Origin: Primulina eburnea
Lineage: Eukaryota; Streptophyta; Magnoliopsida; Lamiales; Gesneriaceae
Assembly (NCBI RefSeq): GCF_022965805.1
Contig: NC_133106.1
Coordinates: forward strand, 36,879,913-36,943,912
DNA: 64,000 nucleotides
Direction of reading: 5' to 3'
The number at the start of each line of letters is the position of its first letter. Position 1 is the stretch's first letter. Positions 34,811-46,326 of this stretch are shown in pieces. The translations under genes and the position numbers were made by a program. The notes beneath the pieces are model-generated. The model ran no database searches. It saw nothing but the letters and a program-made list of their open reading frames with translations, and was not told the DNA's origin.

Positions 34811-35924
34811 TGCTCGGATTTCCTCATTTTGCATTGCAAATTCTTGAGTTGTGTCTCATATTTGAGAGGTTTGGAAGGTTTCTAGGGTTAGTTGTCGGTC
34901 GAGCGATAGCCAAGAGCTGTCAGGATTGGTAGCGTAGCGACGCCTGAGTTACGAGGCAATCGACATCAAAGGGCTGTCGACGGACGAAGGTAAACCCTAA
35001 ACTTTTGGTAGTACTGGTTTTGCTAGTCGAGCATGGTAGTATTGTTCATTGGGTATGCTTTTGATGCGTAGGCTTGTTCTGGACCTGATTAGCGGTGTTG
35101 CGTAAGGCTAGGCTTGCTGTGATAGAGGTACGAAAGTACTATCCGAGATATCCTGGTCGAGTATACATCCTTATATGTGTTGCATGATTATGTGGTGCAT
35201 TGATATATGTCATATGATGCATGTTATTATGTCACGTTTTATGATGCATGTTGCATTTCATGTTGAGCCGTATCTCCTTCGAGATAGCCTTTACTGTTGA
35301 GCTGTATCTCTTTCGAGATAAGCTATATCTTGTGGGGCCGCTCAGCCCTGTCTTGTCTTGTGGACGCATGGACACCGAGAGTACACAGTGGCCGACGGGT
35401 CCGGAGGGCTTCGGTGATCCGGGACATTTTAGGTCCACGTCTGTTCTTGTAGTGGATGCAGTGACCCAGAGGAGTACCGCGCGGCACTATCCACTTGGCG
35501 CCTCTAGACTGAGCATTTTGAGATCCTTTGTTACTCCTGTTTCTTGACTACCCTGGTATCATATCATAGCATGTGCATTTCATATAGGTTTGTATACTCA
35601 TGCTTTTGTACTGGACGTTCTTATCGCTTACGTCCTCGGTTTTGTTTATCTTGGACACCCCATTCCCTCGGGGCAGGCCTCAGGTTGGATGGCTCAGGAA
35701 GAGCAGGAGGAGGGCAGTGAGTAGCTGGTTGGTTTAGTTTTCAGTACTATTCTATTTCGATATGGTTGTACCGAATATATTTTGAGTTGTTCTGTTTTCG
35801 ATTGGGTTGTATAACTATTGTCGTTGGCCATAATTCCGCTGTTATCTCTGATTATTATTAATTAAGTTAATTGCATGCTTAGTTCTTGATTAGTAGGTGA
35901 TTCTGGAACGGGTCACTACATTTA

Positions 35925-35936
35925 TGGTATCAGAGC
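35925..35936 (+). other. Primer-binding site (tRNA initiator-Met)
   Basis: TGGTATCAGAGC lies four bases after the 5' LTR and is complementary to the 3' end of plant initiator-Met tRNA. Confidence 0.93.
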
Positions 35937-36020
35937 ATGCTTACGATTTTGGGATATAGATTCTGTTTTGGGATTTTCGTTGACCATTTTACCATTTTTC
36001 CCCCATTCTATCTTGTAGCG

Positions 36021-39000
36021 ATGGCTGACCACTTTGGTGATGAGAGTAGTCAGGGAAGTGTAGGTCGTTGGGGTGACCAGGACGATCGTAGGCGTCATCG
36101 TGAACATCGTCATCGTCGGGATGGTCCTAGGCGTTTTGATTTGCACCGTTTCATTCAGATGGGGCCTAAGCCTTTAGTCGGCGGTGAGACTCCCGATGAT
36201 GCTGAGGATTGGTTAGAGCGCATGGAGAGTTGTTTCCGTGCATTCCAGTGCACCGAGGAGCAGAGGATGGAGACTCTTAGTTTTCTTCTCGAGGGCCGTG
36301 CGCGCAAGTGGTGGCGATCGACTTCTGCGCCGATAGTCCAGTCTCAGGGTAGGGTGACCTGGGCCGAGTTCCGTGCAGCTTTCATGCAGCTGTATTTTCC
36401 TCCAGCCCTTCGCCAGGCAAAGACGATTGAGCTCCTGAATCTTAAGCAGGGGAGTATGTCTGTTGATGAATATCAGCAGAAGTTCTTCGAGTTGTTACCC
36501 TTTGCCCCTCATATCAGTGGCAGTTCTGAGGCCAAGTATGACCATTTCCTCCAGGGTCTTAACCAGGAGATTTTTGATCGAGTCACTGTCTGTGATAATC
36601 CTACTTCTTATGATGGGTTAGTGAACCGGTGTCGCCAGGCAGAGATCAGTCTCCAGCGTGGTAGGGCTATTCTTTCTTCTAGACCTCCGAGTACTTTGAG
36701 CCCTCGATCTCAGTCTTTCAAGAAATCTGGTTCTTCTTCTTCTGGATCTGGATCACGGTCTAGCGGTGTTTTCCGCTTTGGTAAGAAGAAGGTTTCTTGT
36801 GTGCATTGTGGGAAGAACCATCCATCGGAACAATGCCGATCAGCCGCGGGAGCTTGTTTTCAGTGCGGAGAGATGGGTCATATCAAGAAGAATTGTCCTC
36901 AGTTGCGAGGTGGAGCAGGATCTGGTTCCGGATCTCAGACGACTGTTCAGCAGAGGAGGCAGGGTCAGGCAGTGGGTAGTTCAAATCTTCGACCTCGTGC
37001 CCAAGGTCAGGTTTTTGCGCTGAACCAGGATCAGGCTGCAGATGAGACAGAGAGAGTCATAGCAGGTACTTTTCGTTTATGCGGTATTCCTGCTTTTGTT
37101 CTTATTGATACCGGAGCATCACATTCATTCATTTCTGCACGATTTGTTAAGCGTCATAAGTTACCATATGTTTCTCTAGACGTCATTCTTTCCGTTTCTA
37201 CCCCGATGGGTCATTCGGTGTTAGCGAAGCGTCTAGTGATGGGTTGTCCCTTAGATTTTGAGGGTAACGAATTGACTGCGAATCTTATGATCCTGGAGAT
37301 GGAAGATTTTGATTGTATTCTAGGTATAGACCTATTGACTACCTACCGAGCTACCGTGGATTGTTACCAGAAGCTTGTTCAGTTTCGTACGACTGAGAGC
37401 TCTAGTTGGTTTTTCTATGGTGAGGGAGCGCGACCTCCGATGCCAGTGGTATCTGCTCTGAAAGCCTGTCGTGCTTTAGAGGCGGGCGGGGAAGGCTACC
37501 TCATCTATGCGATTGATTCCTCCACAGGTAGTGTTGGTATAGATGATATTCCAGTGGTTTGTGAATTTCCTGATGTTTTTCCAGATGAGATTCCTGGTTT
37601 TCCTCCGGTTAGAGAGGTGGAATTTGGCATTGAGTTAATGCCAGGGACTGCACCGATTTCTCGTGCCCCCTATCGTCTTGCTCCGTCAGAGATGAGAGAA
37701 TTGAAGCAGCAATTGCAGGATCTTCTTGATAAAGGTTATATTCGCCCGAGTGTTTCACCTTGGGGAGCTCCAGTATTGTTTGTCAAGAAGAAAGATGGAT
37801 CTATGCGATTGTGCATTGATTATCGCCAGCTGAATCGTGTGACGATCAAAAACAAGTATCCATTACCTCGTATCGATGATTTGTTCGATCAGCTTCAGGG
37901 TACCTCTGTTTACTCCAAGATTGACTTGCGATCGGGTTATCATCAGATGAGAGTTAGAGATGATGATATTTCCAAGACTGCATTTCGTACTCGATATGGG
38001 CATTACGAGTTTCTAGTTATGCCATTTGGATTGACGAATGCGCCAGCAGTGTTCATGGATCTGATGAATCGAGTCTTTCGGGATTTTCTAGATCAGTTTG
38101 TTGTGGTTTTTATCGACGATATCTTGATTTATTCTCACAGTGTGGAAGAGCATATTCAGCACTTGAAGATTGTGTTGCAGATTCTTCGCGAGAAGCAATT
38201 GTATGCTAAGCTGAGTAAGTGCGAGTTCTGGATTGATCGTGTAGTATTCCTTGGTCATGTGATTTCCAAGGAAGGAATTTCTGTGGATCCTAGCAAGATT
38301 GAGGCAGTGCTGAATTGGTCACGTCCTACGACGGTGGCTGAGATCCGTAGTTTTCTAGGTCTGGCAGGGTATTATCGTCGCTTCATCGTGAATTTCTCTC
38401 AGGTAGCTAGACCATTGACGCAACTTACTCGGAAGGATGTTCCATTTGAGTGGTCATCTGAGTGCGAAGATAGTTTCAGAGAGCTTCGTCGACTTCTGAC
38501 TTCTGCACCTGTTTTGGCGTTACCGTCAGGATCTGATGGTTTCAGTGTTTACACCGATGCCTCTTTTCAAGGCTTAGGGTGTGTGTTGACGCAGAATGAT
38601 CATGTGATCGCTTACGCATCCAGGCAGTTAAAACCTCACGAGGAAAAGTATCATATTCATGATCTAGAATTAGCTGCTATTGTGTTCGCGCTGAAGATCT
38701 GGTGTCATTATTTGTACGGGGTTAAGTTTGAAATTTTTACTGATCATAAGAGTCTGAAGTATCTGTTCACTCAGGCTGAGTTGAACATGAGACAACGTCG
38801 TTGGATGGATCTACTTAAAGATTATGACTGCGAGATCAAATACCATCCAGGTTCTGCGAATCTCACAGCCGATGCTCTTAGTCGCAAGGTGAGAGCCTCT
38901 GCACTTCAGACCAGTGCTATGATTAGTACTATCCAGGATTGTTGTTCATTGGGATTTAATTTCAAACATCGGAAAGGTATGGAGAGCATTCGTGTTGCTA

Positions 39001-40439
39001 CCATTTTATCTGAGCCAGCTTTGTTCGCTCGGATTCGAGATGCACAGATGTCTGATCTCCAGACTCAGAGATTAGCCCGATTGGTTGGTGGAGATAGCAA
39101 TTTCCATTATCAGTCTAATGGTCTTCTGTGTTTTTCTAATCGGGTTGTAGTACCAGAGGATGATACTTTGATGGAAGAAATCTTGGCTCAGGCTCATCGA
39201 AGCAAGTTGAGTGTCCATCCGGGAAGCAACAAGATGTATAAAGATTTGAGGACACGATTTTGGTGGAAAGGGATGAAGCGCAGCGTTTATCAGTTTGTTT
39301 CCAAGTGTCTTGTTTGTCAGCAGGTTAAGGCAGAGCACCGTCGACCGGGAGGATTATTGCTGAACTTACCTATTCCCGAATGGAAGTGGGAGCATATCGC
39401 GATGGATTTCATTACGTACTTGCCATTGTCTTCGAGGAACAGTGATGCTATTTGGGTAGTGGTGGATCGACTCACCAAGTCTGCTCATTTTCTGCCATAT
39501 AACCGTGATTTCACTTTCGATCGTGTGGCTCGCTTGTATATTCAAGAGATTTTACGTCTGCATGGAGTGCCAGTCAGTATTGTTAGTGACAGAGATCCTC
39601 GTTTTACCTCACGATTTTGGGGTAGTTTCCAGTCAGCATTGGGCACTTCACTAAGTTTGAGTACAGCTTATCATCCAGAGACCGACGGTCAGACGGAGAG
39701 GACTATCCGTACACTTGAGGATATGATGCGAGCTTGTGTGATGGATTTCGGAACCGCTTGGCAGGATCATTTGCCTTTGATTGAGTTCGCGTACAACAAC
39801 AGCTATCATCGTAGTATTGGTATGGCACCATTTGAGGCGTTGTATGGGCGACGTTGTCGTACTCCATTATTTTGGGATGAAGTTGGGGAACGACATGTTG
39901 AGGGACCGGAGTTAGTCCAGCAGGCTATTGATAAGGTTGCAATAATCAAGAAACGGATTAAGATCGCTCAGGATCGACAGGCTAGTTATGCGAACACCAA
40001 GCGGCGACCTCTTTATTTTCAGCCAGGTGAGAAAGTGTTTCTCCGAGTTTCGTCTTTTCGCAGGATTTTGAGATTTGGTCTCAAGGGTAAGCTGTCTCCG
40101 AGATTTATTGGTCCATTTGAAATATTGGAAAGCGTGGGAGATTTGGCTTACAGACTTGCATTGCCGCCGTACCTATCAAGTATTCATGATGTGTTCCACG
40201 TATCTTTGTTGAGACGATACGTAGCAGATGAGTCTCACATTTTGCATCCCTCTGAAGTTCAACTAAATTCAGATTTGTCTTACGTGGAACGACCAGTGCG
40301 GATCCTCGATCGCAAAGACAAGGTGTTGCGGAATAAGATCATTCCTCTTGTCTTAGTTCAGTGGCAGCGCAGAGGCACTGAAGAAGCCACTTGGGAGCTA
40401 GAGAGTCGTATGCGTTCGGAGCATCCAGAGCTCTTTTGA
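36021..40439 (+). CDS. Gag-Pol polyprotein of the Ty3/Gypsy element
   Basis: 1472 residues in one uninterrupted frame. ATG 36021 (MADHFGDE) is chosen because it starts the usual Gag N terminus; the frame continues upstream but into the leader. Visible in order: Gag domain ([13 protein letters not shown], about 60–160); zinc knuckle [14 protein letters not shown] (about 280), preceded by a CCHC-like [13 protein letters not shown]; aspartic protease with [11 protein letters not shown] (about 360); reverse transcriptase with FIDDILIYS (about 697); RNase H with [10 protein letters not shown] (about 846); integrase with an HHCC zinc site ending CLVCQ (about 1058–1100) and the DDE core ([22 protein letters not shown] at about 1215); and a C-terminal chromodomain-like stretch ([16 protein letters not shown]). 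All key residues seem present, so the element may be competent. It is described only. Confidence 0.95.
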   Translation: MADHFGDESSQGSVGRWGDQDDRRRHREHRHRRDGPRRFDLHRFIQMGPKPLVGGETPDDAEDWLERMESCFRAFQCTEEQRMETLSFLLEGRARKWWRSTSAPIVQSQGRVTWAEFRAAFMQLYFPPALRQAKTIELLNLKQGSMSVDEYQQKFFELLPFAPHISGSSEAKYDHFLQGLNQEIFDRVTVCDNPTSYDGLVNRCRQAEISLQRGRAILSSRPPSTLSPRSQSFKKSGSSSSGSGSRSSGVFRFGKKKVSCVHCGKNHPSEQCRSAAGACFQCGEMGHIKKNCPQLRGGAGSGSGSQTTVQQRRQGQAVGSSNLRPRAQGQVFALNQDQAADETERVIAGTFRLCGIPAFVLIDTGASHSFISARFVKRHKLPYVSLDVILSVSTPMGHSVLAKRLVMGCPLDFEGNELTANLMILEMEDFDCILGIDLLTTYRATVDCYQKLVQFRTTESSSWFFYGEGARPPMPVVSALKACRALEAGGEGYLIYAIDSSTGSVGIDDIPVVCEFPDVFPDEIPGFPPVREVEFGIELMPGTAPISRAPYRLAPSEMRELKQQLQDLLDKGYIRPSVSPWGAPVLFVKKKDGSMRLCIDYRQLNRVTIKNKYPLPRIDDLFDQLQGTSVYSKIDLRSGYHQMRVRDDDISKTAFRTRYGHYEFLVMPFGLTNAPAVFMDLMNRVFRDFLDQFVVVFIDDILIYSHSVEEHIQHLKIVLQILREKQLYAKLSKCEFWIDRVVFLGHVISKEGISVDPSKIEAVLNWSRPTTVAEIRSFLGLAGYYRRFIVNFSQVARPLTQLTRKDVPFEWSSECEDSFRELRRLLTSAPVLALPSGSDGFSVYTDASFQGLGCVLTQNDHVIAYASRQLKPHEEKYHIHDLELAAIVFALKIWCHYLYGVKFEIFTDHKSLKYLFTQAELNMRQRRWMDLLKDYDCEIKYHPGSANLTADALSRKVRASALQTSAMISTIQDCCSLGFNFKHRKGMESIRVATILSEPALFARIRDAQMSDLQTQRLARLVGGDSNFHYQSNGLLCFSNRVVVPEDDTLMEEILAQAHRSKLSVHPGSNKMYKDLRTRFWWKGMKRSVYQFVSKCLVCQQVKAEHRRPGGLLLNLPIPEWKWEHIAMDFITYLPLSSRNSDAIWVVVDRLTKSAHFLPYNRDFTFDRVARLYIQEILRLHGVPVSIVSDRDPRFTSRFWGSFQSALGTSLSLSTAYHPETDGQTERTIRTLEDMMRACVMDFGTAWQDHLPLIEFAYNNSYHRSIGMAPFEALYGRRCRTPLFWDEVGERHVEGPELVQQAIDKVAIIKKRIKIAQDRQASYANTKRRPLYFQPGEKVFLRVSSFRRILRFGLKGKLSPRFIGPFEILESVGDLAYRLALPPYLSSIHDVFHVSLLRRYVADESHILHPSEVQLNSDLSYVERPVRILDRKDKVLRNKIIPLVLVQWQRRGTEEATWELESRMRSEHPELF

Positions 40440-40576
40440 GTTATGCTTTGTATATGTTTGTGTTTTCAGTTGTAATCGAAATATCAGTTGTATTCAACAA
40501 CAATTGAGATGTAATAACGATGTTGTTATTTCGTTTTGTTCATCCTCTAAGCCTGATTTCGAGGACGAAATCTTTT

Positions 40577-40589
40577 AAGGGGGGGAGAA
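40577..40589 (+). other. Polypurine tract
   Basis: AAGGGGGGGAGAA directly before the 3' LTR; the plus-strand primer site. Confidence 0.9.
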
Positions 40590-41958
40590 TGTAGTAGCCC
40601 GAATTCCAAATTGGGTAATTAACAGATTAATGGTGATTAAGAAGGTTTAATGTGTAATTTTGACCGTGGTCATGATCGGACGGACCGAAGATGGTTCGGT
40701 AGCACCGAAGAGTTCGGACGATCCGAAGTGGGTTCGTTGGATCCGATCATGAGGTGTCAAGAGTTGATCGACACGTCAGTTTACATGCAAGTTCGGATGA
40801 TCCGAAGTGGGTTCGGTGGATCCGATCATGAGGTGTCAAGAGCCGATGGACACGTAGGAGTTCGGACGTTCCGAAGTAGGTTCGGTGGATCCGAACATAG
40901 CCTATAAATAGTGCTCGGATTTCCTCATTTTGCATTGCAAATTCTTGAGTTGTGTCTCATATTTGAGAGGTTTGGAAGGTTTCTAGGGTTAGTTGTCGGT
41001 CGAGCGATAGCCAAGAGCTGTCAGGATTGGTAGCGTAGCGACGCCTGAGTTACGAGGCAATCGACATCAAAGGGCTGTCGACGGACGAAGGTAAACCCTA
41101 AACTTTTGGTAGTACTGGTTTTGCTAGTCGAGCATGGTAGTATTGTTCATTGGGTATGCTTTTGATGCGTAGGCTTGTTCTAGACCTGATTAGCGGTGTT
41201 GCGTAAGGCTAGGCTTGCTGTGATAGAGGTACGAAAGTACTATCCGAGATATCCTGGTCGAGTATACATCCTTATATGTGTTGCATGATTATGTGGTGCA
41301 TTGATATATGTCATATGATGCATGTTATTATGTCACGTTTTATGATGCATGTTGCATTTCATGTTGAGCCGTATCTCCTTCGAGATAGCCTTTACTGTTG
41401 AGCTGTATCTCTTTCGAGATAAGCTATATCTTGTGGGGCCGCTCAGCCCTGTCTTGTCTTGTGGACGCATGGACACCGAGAGTACACAGTGGCCGACGGG
41501 TCCGGAGGGCTTCGGTGATCCGGGACATTTTAGGTCCACGTCTGTTCTTGTAGTGGATGCAGTGACCCAGAGGAGTACCGCGCGGCACTATCCACTTGGC
41601 GCCTCTAGACTGAGCATTTTGAGATCCTTTGTTACTCATGCTTTTGTACTGGGCGTTCTTATCGCTCACGTCCTCGGTTTTGTTTATCTTGGACACCCCA
41701 TTCCCTCGGGGCAGGCCTCAGGTTGGATGGCTCAGGAAGAGCATGAGGAGGGCAGTGAGTAGCTGGTTGGTTTAGTTTTCAGTACTATTCTATTTCGATA
41801 TGGTTGTACCGAATATATTTTGAGTTGTTCTGTTTTCGATTGGGTTGTATAACTATTGTCGTTGGCCATAATTCCGCTGTTATCTCTGATTATTATTAAT
41901 TAAGTTAATTGCATGCTTAGTTCTTGATTAGTAGGTGATTCTGGAACGGGTCACTACA
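40590..41958 (+). repeat. 3' LTR
   Basis: 1369 bp. It is nearly identical to the 5' LTR but lacks 63 bp at about 41638. The missing segment in the 5' LTR is bounded by TACTC on both sides, so a microhomology deletion is likely. Differences seen by eye include AACGGAT/AACAGAT near the left end and CTGGACGTT/CTGGGCGTT. Confidence 0.96.
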
Positions 41959-41963
41959 GATCA
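41959..41963. repeat. Target-site duplication of the Gypsy element, right
   Basis: GATCA, identical to 34484–34488. Confidence 0.93.
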
Positions 41964-42025
41964 AATGTTTGCCGTGTTACCAAATTGAAAGTTTTAACTA
42001 ATGATAATTGTGTAATTACTCCGAT

Positions 42026-42488
42026 CAGGGGCGGATCTAGGATTATACAATATTAAAAAAATAAATAGAATATTTAAAAGTAATATTAGTATATTAAAAA
42101 AAGATGGAAGCCAAAAGTTCGTTGAAAGATATACTCAATTAAGTATTAAGTACAAATTTTTTAACTAAAATGAATTCGACGTTCTTTTAAATTTTCAAAA
42201 TCTTCAATGATATGTTCTATGCTCACATTTCTAGCAATTTCTTTCTCAATATATATTATTAATGCGTCCAAGAGAAAATCATCCTCCATTTTGCTCTGAA
42301 GTCTTGTTTTCACAATATTCGTCGCAGAAAATGATCGTTCTGTAGTATTTAACTATTAGACTAATTATAGATACTTTATATTTTTGATGGGTCAAATAAT
42401 ATATATATTAAATAATAAAATATATCTTATATAGTATTATTTTTTTTAAAAAAATTCGCCCCCTGGTCCTATAGTGAATCCGCCCCTG
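42026..42488 (-). mobile_element. Remnant of a hAT-type DNA transposon
   Basis: Bounded by CAGGGGCGGATCTAG at the left and the inverse, AATCCGCCCCTG, at the right. These are terminal inverted repeats of a kind found in plant hAT elements. The interior holds the end of a transposase reading frame on the minus strand. The expected 8-bp target duplication is not visible (ACTCCGAT against GTTCTTGG), so one end may be secondary. Confidence 0.7.
42161..42346 (-). pseudogene. C-terminal fragment of a hAT transposase
   Basis: Reads TTERSFSATNIVKTRL, then DFLLDALIIYIEKEI and ends at a stop. ERSFSAxNIVKTRLR followed by an acidic tail is the conserved C-terminal dimerisation region of TTF/MYM-type hAT transposases. 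The rest of the gene is missing. Confidence 0.8.
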
Positions 42489-42610
42489 GTTCTTGGAGAA
42501 GAGAGTAATGATGTTTATACTTCACTCACTCTAGATTTTCCTATCTCAATTATATACATATAAACTCTCGATTTTGTTTAAGAAACTCTCTCAAGTTCTT
42601 CTTATGTTTA

Positions 42611-42773
42611 GGGTGGGTCTCATGTGAGACTATGAGCCGAGACAACCCTACCCATATTCACAATAAAAAGTAATACTCTTAGCATAAAAAGTAATAGTTT
42701 TTCATGGGTGACCCAAATAAGAGATCTGTATCACAAATACGACCCGTGAGACCGTCTCACACAAGTTTTTGCC
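42611..42773 (-). mobile_element. Element M copy, internally shortened, with 9-bp target duplication
   Basis: 163 bp in reverse orientation, from GGGTGGGTCTCATGTGAGAC to CACAAGTTTTTGCC. TTATGTTTA flanks it exactly on both sides (42602–42610 and 42774–42782). Confidence 0.92.
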
Positions 42774-43491
42774 TTATGTTTATCGCTTTAGAATGCTAGA
42801 AGATAATGTTTCTTACTCGAGTAGGTCGTAAGGTATTTAAGTTCTAACAACACACACACAAAATTATACACACACACACACACGAGTGGAGCTTGAGATG
42901 GATTACTTGATCGAGTCTAGCTCGAGTAATATGATATTCGAGTTCGATTCGATTGTTTACGCCTATAAATGCTGGTTTACTATAATAGATTTCTCATTTT
43001 ATAAGATAAAGACGAATATTGTAAATATTAGCTCAAATTCTCAATCACCAACTAAAAACAATGTAGAAATTAGAATGACTTTTAAAAGTTCGAGGAGGAA
43101 ACGAATCACTTAATAGAATTAATTGCATAGTATATTTTCTGATGGAGTTTCTTGTTTTTTTTTTGGGATCGAGTTTTAATTACTCTGAATACCAAAGTAA
43201 TTTATTTGATATGTAAATAATCGATGGTGATATATTCGAATCATGGTAAATCATTCTAATTCCATCCTTTGATTAAATCAAATTTTGAGATGGATCAAAC
43301 ATATTAACTTACAATAAAGTCCAAATTAAACAAAACACAACTCCACTATCCAAGTTTAACAAATACTAAATTTTCATCACTCTAATAAATTTCAAAAACT
43401 TATGAAATATTCAAAGATAAATTTAGTCAAACCAATGGAGCTCTTAAAATTCATGCACACTCATTAATGTCGTATTATGATATTGTTTTAA

Positions 43492-43864
43492 GGTAAAAAC
43501 TTGTATGAGACGGTCTCACGGGTCGTATTTTGTGAGACGGATCTTTATTTGGATAATCCATGAAAAAATATTACTTTTTATGCTAAGAGTATTACTTTTT
43601 AGGCAAAAACTTGTGTGAGACGGTCTCACGGGTCGTATTTGTGAGACGGATCTCTTATTTGGATTATCCATGAAAAAGTATTATTTTTTATGCTAAGAGT
43701 ATTACTTTTTATTGTGAATATGAGTAGGGTTGACCCGTCTCACAGATTAAGATCCGTGAGACGGTCTCACATGAGATTTACTCTACTTTTTATTGTGAAT
43801 ATGGGTATAGTTGATCAGTCTCACAGATTGAGATCCGTGAGACGATCTCACATGAGACCTACTC
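43492..43864 (+). mobile_element. Element M, outer copy split by an inner copy
   Basis: The outer copy (43492–43601 plus 43793–43864, together 182 bp) has the exact 9-bp flanking duplication TTGTTTTAA (43483–43491 and 43865–43873). It is interrupted by a second full element M. Confidence 0.93.
43602..43783 (+). mobile_element. Element M, inner copy nested in another element M
   Basis: Exactly 182 bp, from GGCAAAAACTTGTGTGAG to GAGATTTACTC. It duplicated TACTTTTTA of the outer copy (43593–43601 and 43784–43792). Confidence 0.94.
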
Positions 43865-44401
43865 TTGTTTTAATTACTACGTCATTTACTATATGCACCA
43901 TAATTAAGGAAAAATCAACGTAAAACAAATTTTACTAATCATCATTAGCTTAAGATGAATTCCAAATTCTATAAAACGTGAGTAGATTGGATTGATTTAT
44001 TTAATTAATAAGCATATCATTATAAAATCATCATAAATAAATATTATATCCTCGAAATTTATAAAGATAGGCTTCGGTAGATATTGATAAATATTAAATT
44101 CAAACAATATATGATAGAGATCAAATAAAATTATGACTCAATATCACAAAAAGAGATCGTATAATGGGTCGATTTTGTCAAAATATTAATTTTCTTGATA
44201 AATATAGATCAGGTTCGTCTTACATATACATACATTGGTGAGATCCTCTAATATAGTCTTACTCATCAATATTTGATAAAGTTGTAAACAAACTCAAACT
44301 CTTTTAGCTGTATATATAAATTAAAACACACTGTTAGGCCATCCATTATTCGTTTTAAACAAACCCTCATCTCTTTAACTCTGTTCGTTCTTCGTTTTAC
44401 A

Positions 44402-45440
44402 ATGGCGGCAAAAAGTGTGGTGATTTTCTTTTTGTCGTTGTTTATTCTTCTGTCACTAAGCCAAGATGAGAGCCAGAGCCATGGAGATTGTCTGTCGAGG
44501 GATAATTTCCTCAAATTATGTGGGATCGACTTCGGATCGAGTTTATTTCCGATTCGAGCCCGTCCCTATTGTTGCCAGCAAGTTCGAAATATTCATGATG
44601 ATTGTCTCGTAGGATTGAGCAAAAGAGAACGATTCTTTATCAATGGTGTCACCAAAATTTGCGATAAACCGTTGATCGATGTTCCTCCGTTGCCGGCAGC
44701 TCTTCCACAATGTCCACCGGTTTAACCGCATAAAATCTGTCAATCGGTGATTCAACTATTGGACACTTGTGGAGGGACCGACTTTGTTGCTCCGGAAGAT
44801 GCACGTTCTTACTGTTGCTTGCAAGTTAGAAAGATCACGAAGCATTGCTACGTTAGCAGCATGGATCCCATGGAACGTAAATTGCTCCGAGTTGCAAAGA
44901 ATATATATTTGTGACAATTTTCATGCGCCTTTGCCGCCTCCACCTCCTCCGGGCTCCGGTCCTACCACCGTCGCCATCCCCCTTCACCAATCACTCCAAC
45001 CCCAACACCATCTCCAGATGTTCCAACCCCGGTGCCATCTCCTGGTGCTAGTCCTACCCCTGCACCATCACCAGACGTACCATCGCCATCTCCACCAGTT
45101 CCAACCTCCAGCACCATTTCCAGATTTTCCAACCCCAGTTCCACCACCAGACGTACCATCGCCATCTCCACCTGTTCCAACCCCAGCACCATCTCCAGAT
45201 TTTCCAACCCCGGCTCCACCACCATCCCATCGCACCAGCCCCAAGACATGTTCGGTAGACACAGTGCTATTTGATTCATGCAATGCACACAAACCATATA
45301 TCTCTAATGCAAGCAATGCTTCAGAAGAAGAGAAAGAGTTTATTCCACAAACCACCAGCACCGGGGTCATGACTGATGAAGCGGGTTGTTGCGTTGGATT
45401 TGCCATTAAAGAGAGCTTACATGTTTGCATTCTCGATTAG
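44402..45440 (+). pseudogene. Prolamin-like/Pro-rich gene copy 1, broken
   Basis: Closely similar to the gene at 47161. Module 1 is intact: signal peptide, then C-x9-C, CC-x9-C and a final C (SRDNFLKLC, PYCCQQVRNIHDDC, KICD). A stop codon at 44723–44725 replaces the Pro-rich spacer after CPPV, so the first frame codes for only 107 residues. Module 2 follows in the same frame (ICQSVIQLLDTC) but is then shifted by an extra four bases of AT at about 44903. The shortened Pro/Ser linker and a damaged module 3 (GCCVGFAIKESLHVC) follow. The gene as a whole is a pseudogene, but the 107-residue secreted single-module product could still be made. Confidence 0.8.
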
Positions 45441-46266
45441 TTCCTCTTCGTTGGGAAGTTATTTTATTTCTTTTTTCTTTTTTTATTATTTAGATTTGAT
45501 TTTTTATGGTTGTTAGGTTAATTTTTTTGTCATGACTTGGTAGAGTTCGTTAATTACGGTTGGTTTATCATATTCTCGATTAAGAACTTTTATATATACA
45601 TACATATATATACGTACTAATCGGTGGCTCCTATAAAATATTATGCAATGCATCCAAGAGCTTGAGATTTTGGAAAAAAGAATTACGGAGAAACAACATT
45701 AAAAAAAAAACCGACGACATTGAAAATTGTTGGTTTAATACCAGGTTAACATATCAAAACCAGGGGTGCAAGCTACTTGTGAGCGGATCAGAACCCGTAT
45801 CGAGTTCGAGTTTTGATTCGTGAAAATATACTATTATGTTTTAATAAAGATATATAATTTAAGGGTATTTTAATTGGTCCATATAAATATAAAATTTGAA
45901 TCCTAAAATTATGTTACAAATACTTTCGAACTTTCGAGTTTGAACTCGGCTCAACTCGTGTGCAGTGTGCACGATGAGAACCTACTTGCAATTTCCGCGA
46001 TACATGCTGACTGGGGAAGAAAGATCAAAAATTGAAATGGAAGATTTTTGCAAAGTACACGAGGTTTATTATCTTTTGGTTGCGATACAATACGATGAAG
46101 TTAAGGGTGTCTAGCTATTTCGTGATATGTTATGGCTGTAGATTTGCACAAGGCTGTTGGCAAGGAATTTGAGATGGCTCTGCGAAACCAAAGATGAAAA
46201 GAAATTAAAATGGTGACATTTTGTTGTTCTGTATAAAATATAATGTATATACTCGAAATGGATGGA

Positions 46267-46326
<60 letters not shown>

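Larger units (their letters stand above)
34489..35920 (+). repeat. 5' LTR
   Basis: 1432 bp. U3 holds three tandem copies of a TTCGGA/TCCGAA-rich unit followed by the TATA box at 34801. Further in are two hairpins of the type TATCTC-loop-GAGATA (35270–35325). It retains a 63-bp stretch that is missing from the 3' LTR. Confidence 0.96.
34489..41958 (+). mobile_element. Complete Ty3/Gypsy LTR retrotransposon (chromovirus, Tekay/Del-like)
   Basis: The 7470-bp element has LTRs starting TGTAGTAGCCC and ending GTCACTACA. It has a 5-bp target duplication (GATCA), a primer-binding site for initiator-Met tRNA, a single uninterrupted gag-pol frame and a polypurine tract before the 3' LTR. The order protease, reverse transcriptase, RNase H, integrase and a C-terminal chromodomain-like end place it in Ty3/Gypsy chromoviruses. 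The GAGGACGAAATCTTTTAAGG block before the 3' LTR is a Tekay/Del hallmark as I remember it. The LTRs differ by about seven substitutions that I could find by eye plus one 63-bp deletion, so the insertion is young. Confidence 0.96.
42774..44401. other. Spacer upstream of the first prolamin-like gene
   Basis: Contains a (CA)n run at about 42850–42883, the nested element M pair at 43492–43864, and AT-rich DNA that is partly similar to 46400–47000. The similarity supports a segmental duplication with the next gene. A TATATATAA lies near 44310. Confidence 0.55.

Noticed and set aside
34549..35547. Frames of 68–99 codons in the LTRs
   Set aside because: They occur identically in both LTRs and derive from the non-coding U3/R repeats.
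36766..37023. Extra frames within the Gypsy gag region (also 36797–36979 and 39072–39338)
   Set aside because: They overlap the intact Gag-Pol frame and have no independent support.
43690..43923. Frame with repeats of RVDPSHRLRSVRRSHMR
   Set aside because: It is a chance frame through the right parts of the two nested element M copies; the same words appear at 51318.
44962..45430. Gly/Val/Asp-rich minus-strand frames opposite the Pro-rich linkers (also 48278–48855)
   Set aside because: They are antisense shadows of Pro/Ser codon repeats, which rarely contain stops in any frame.
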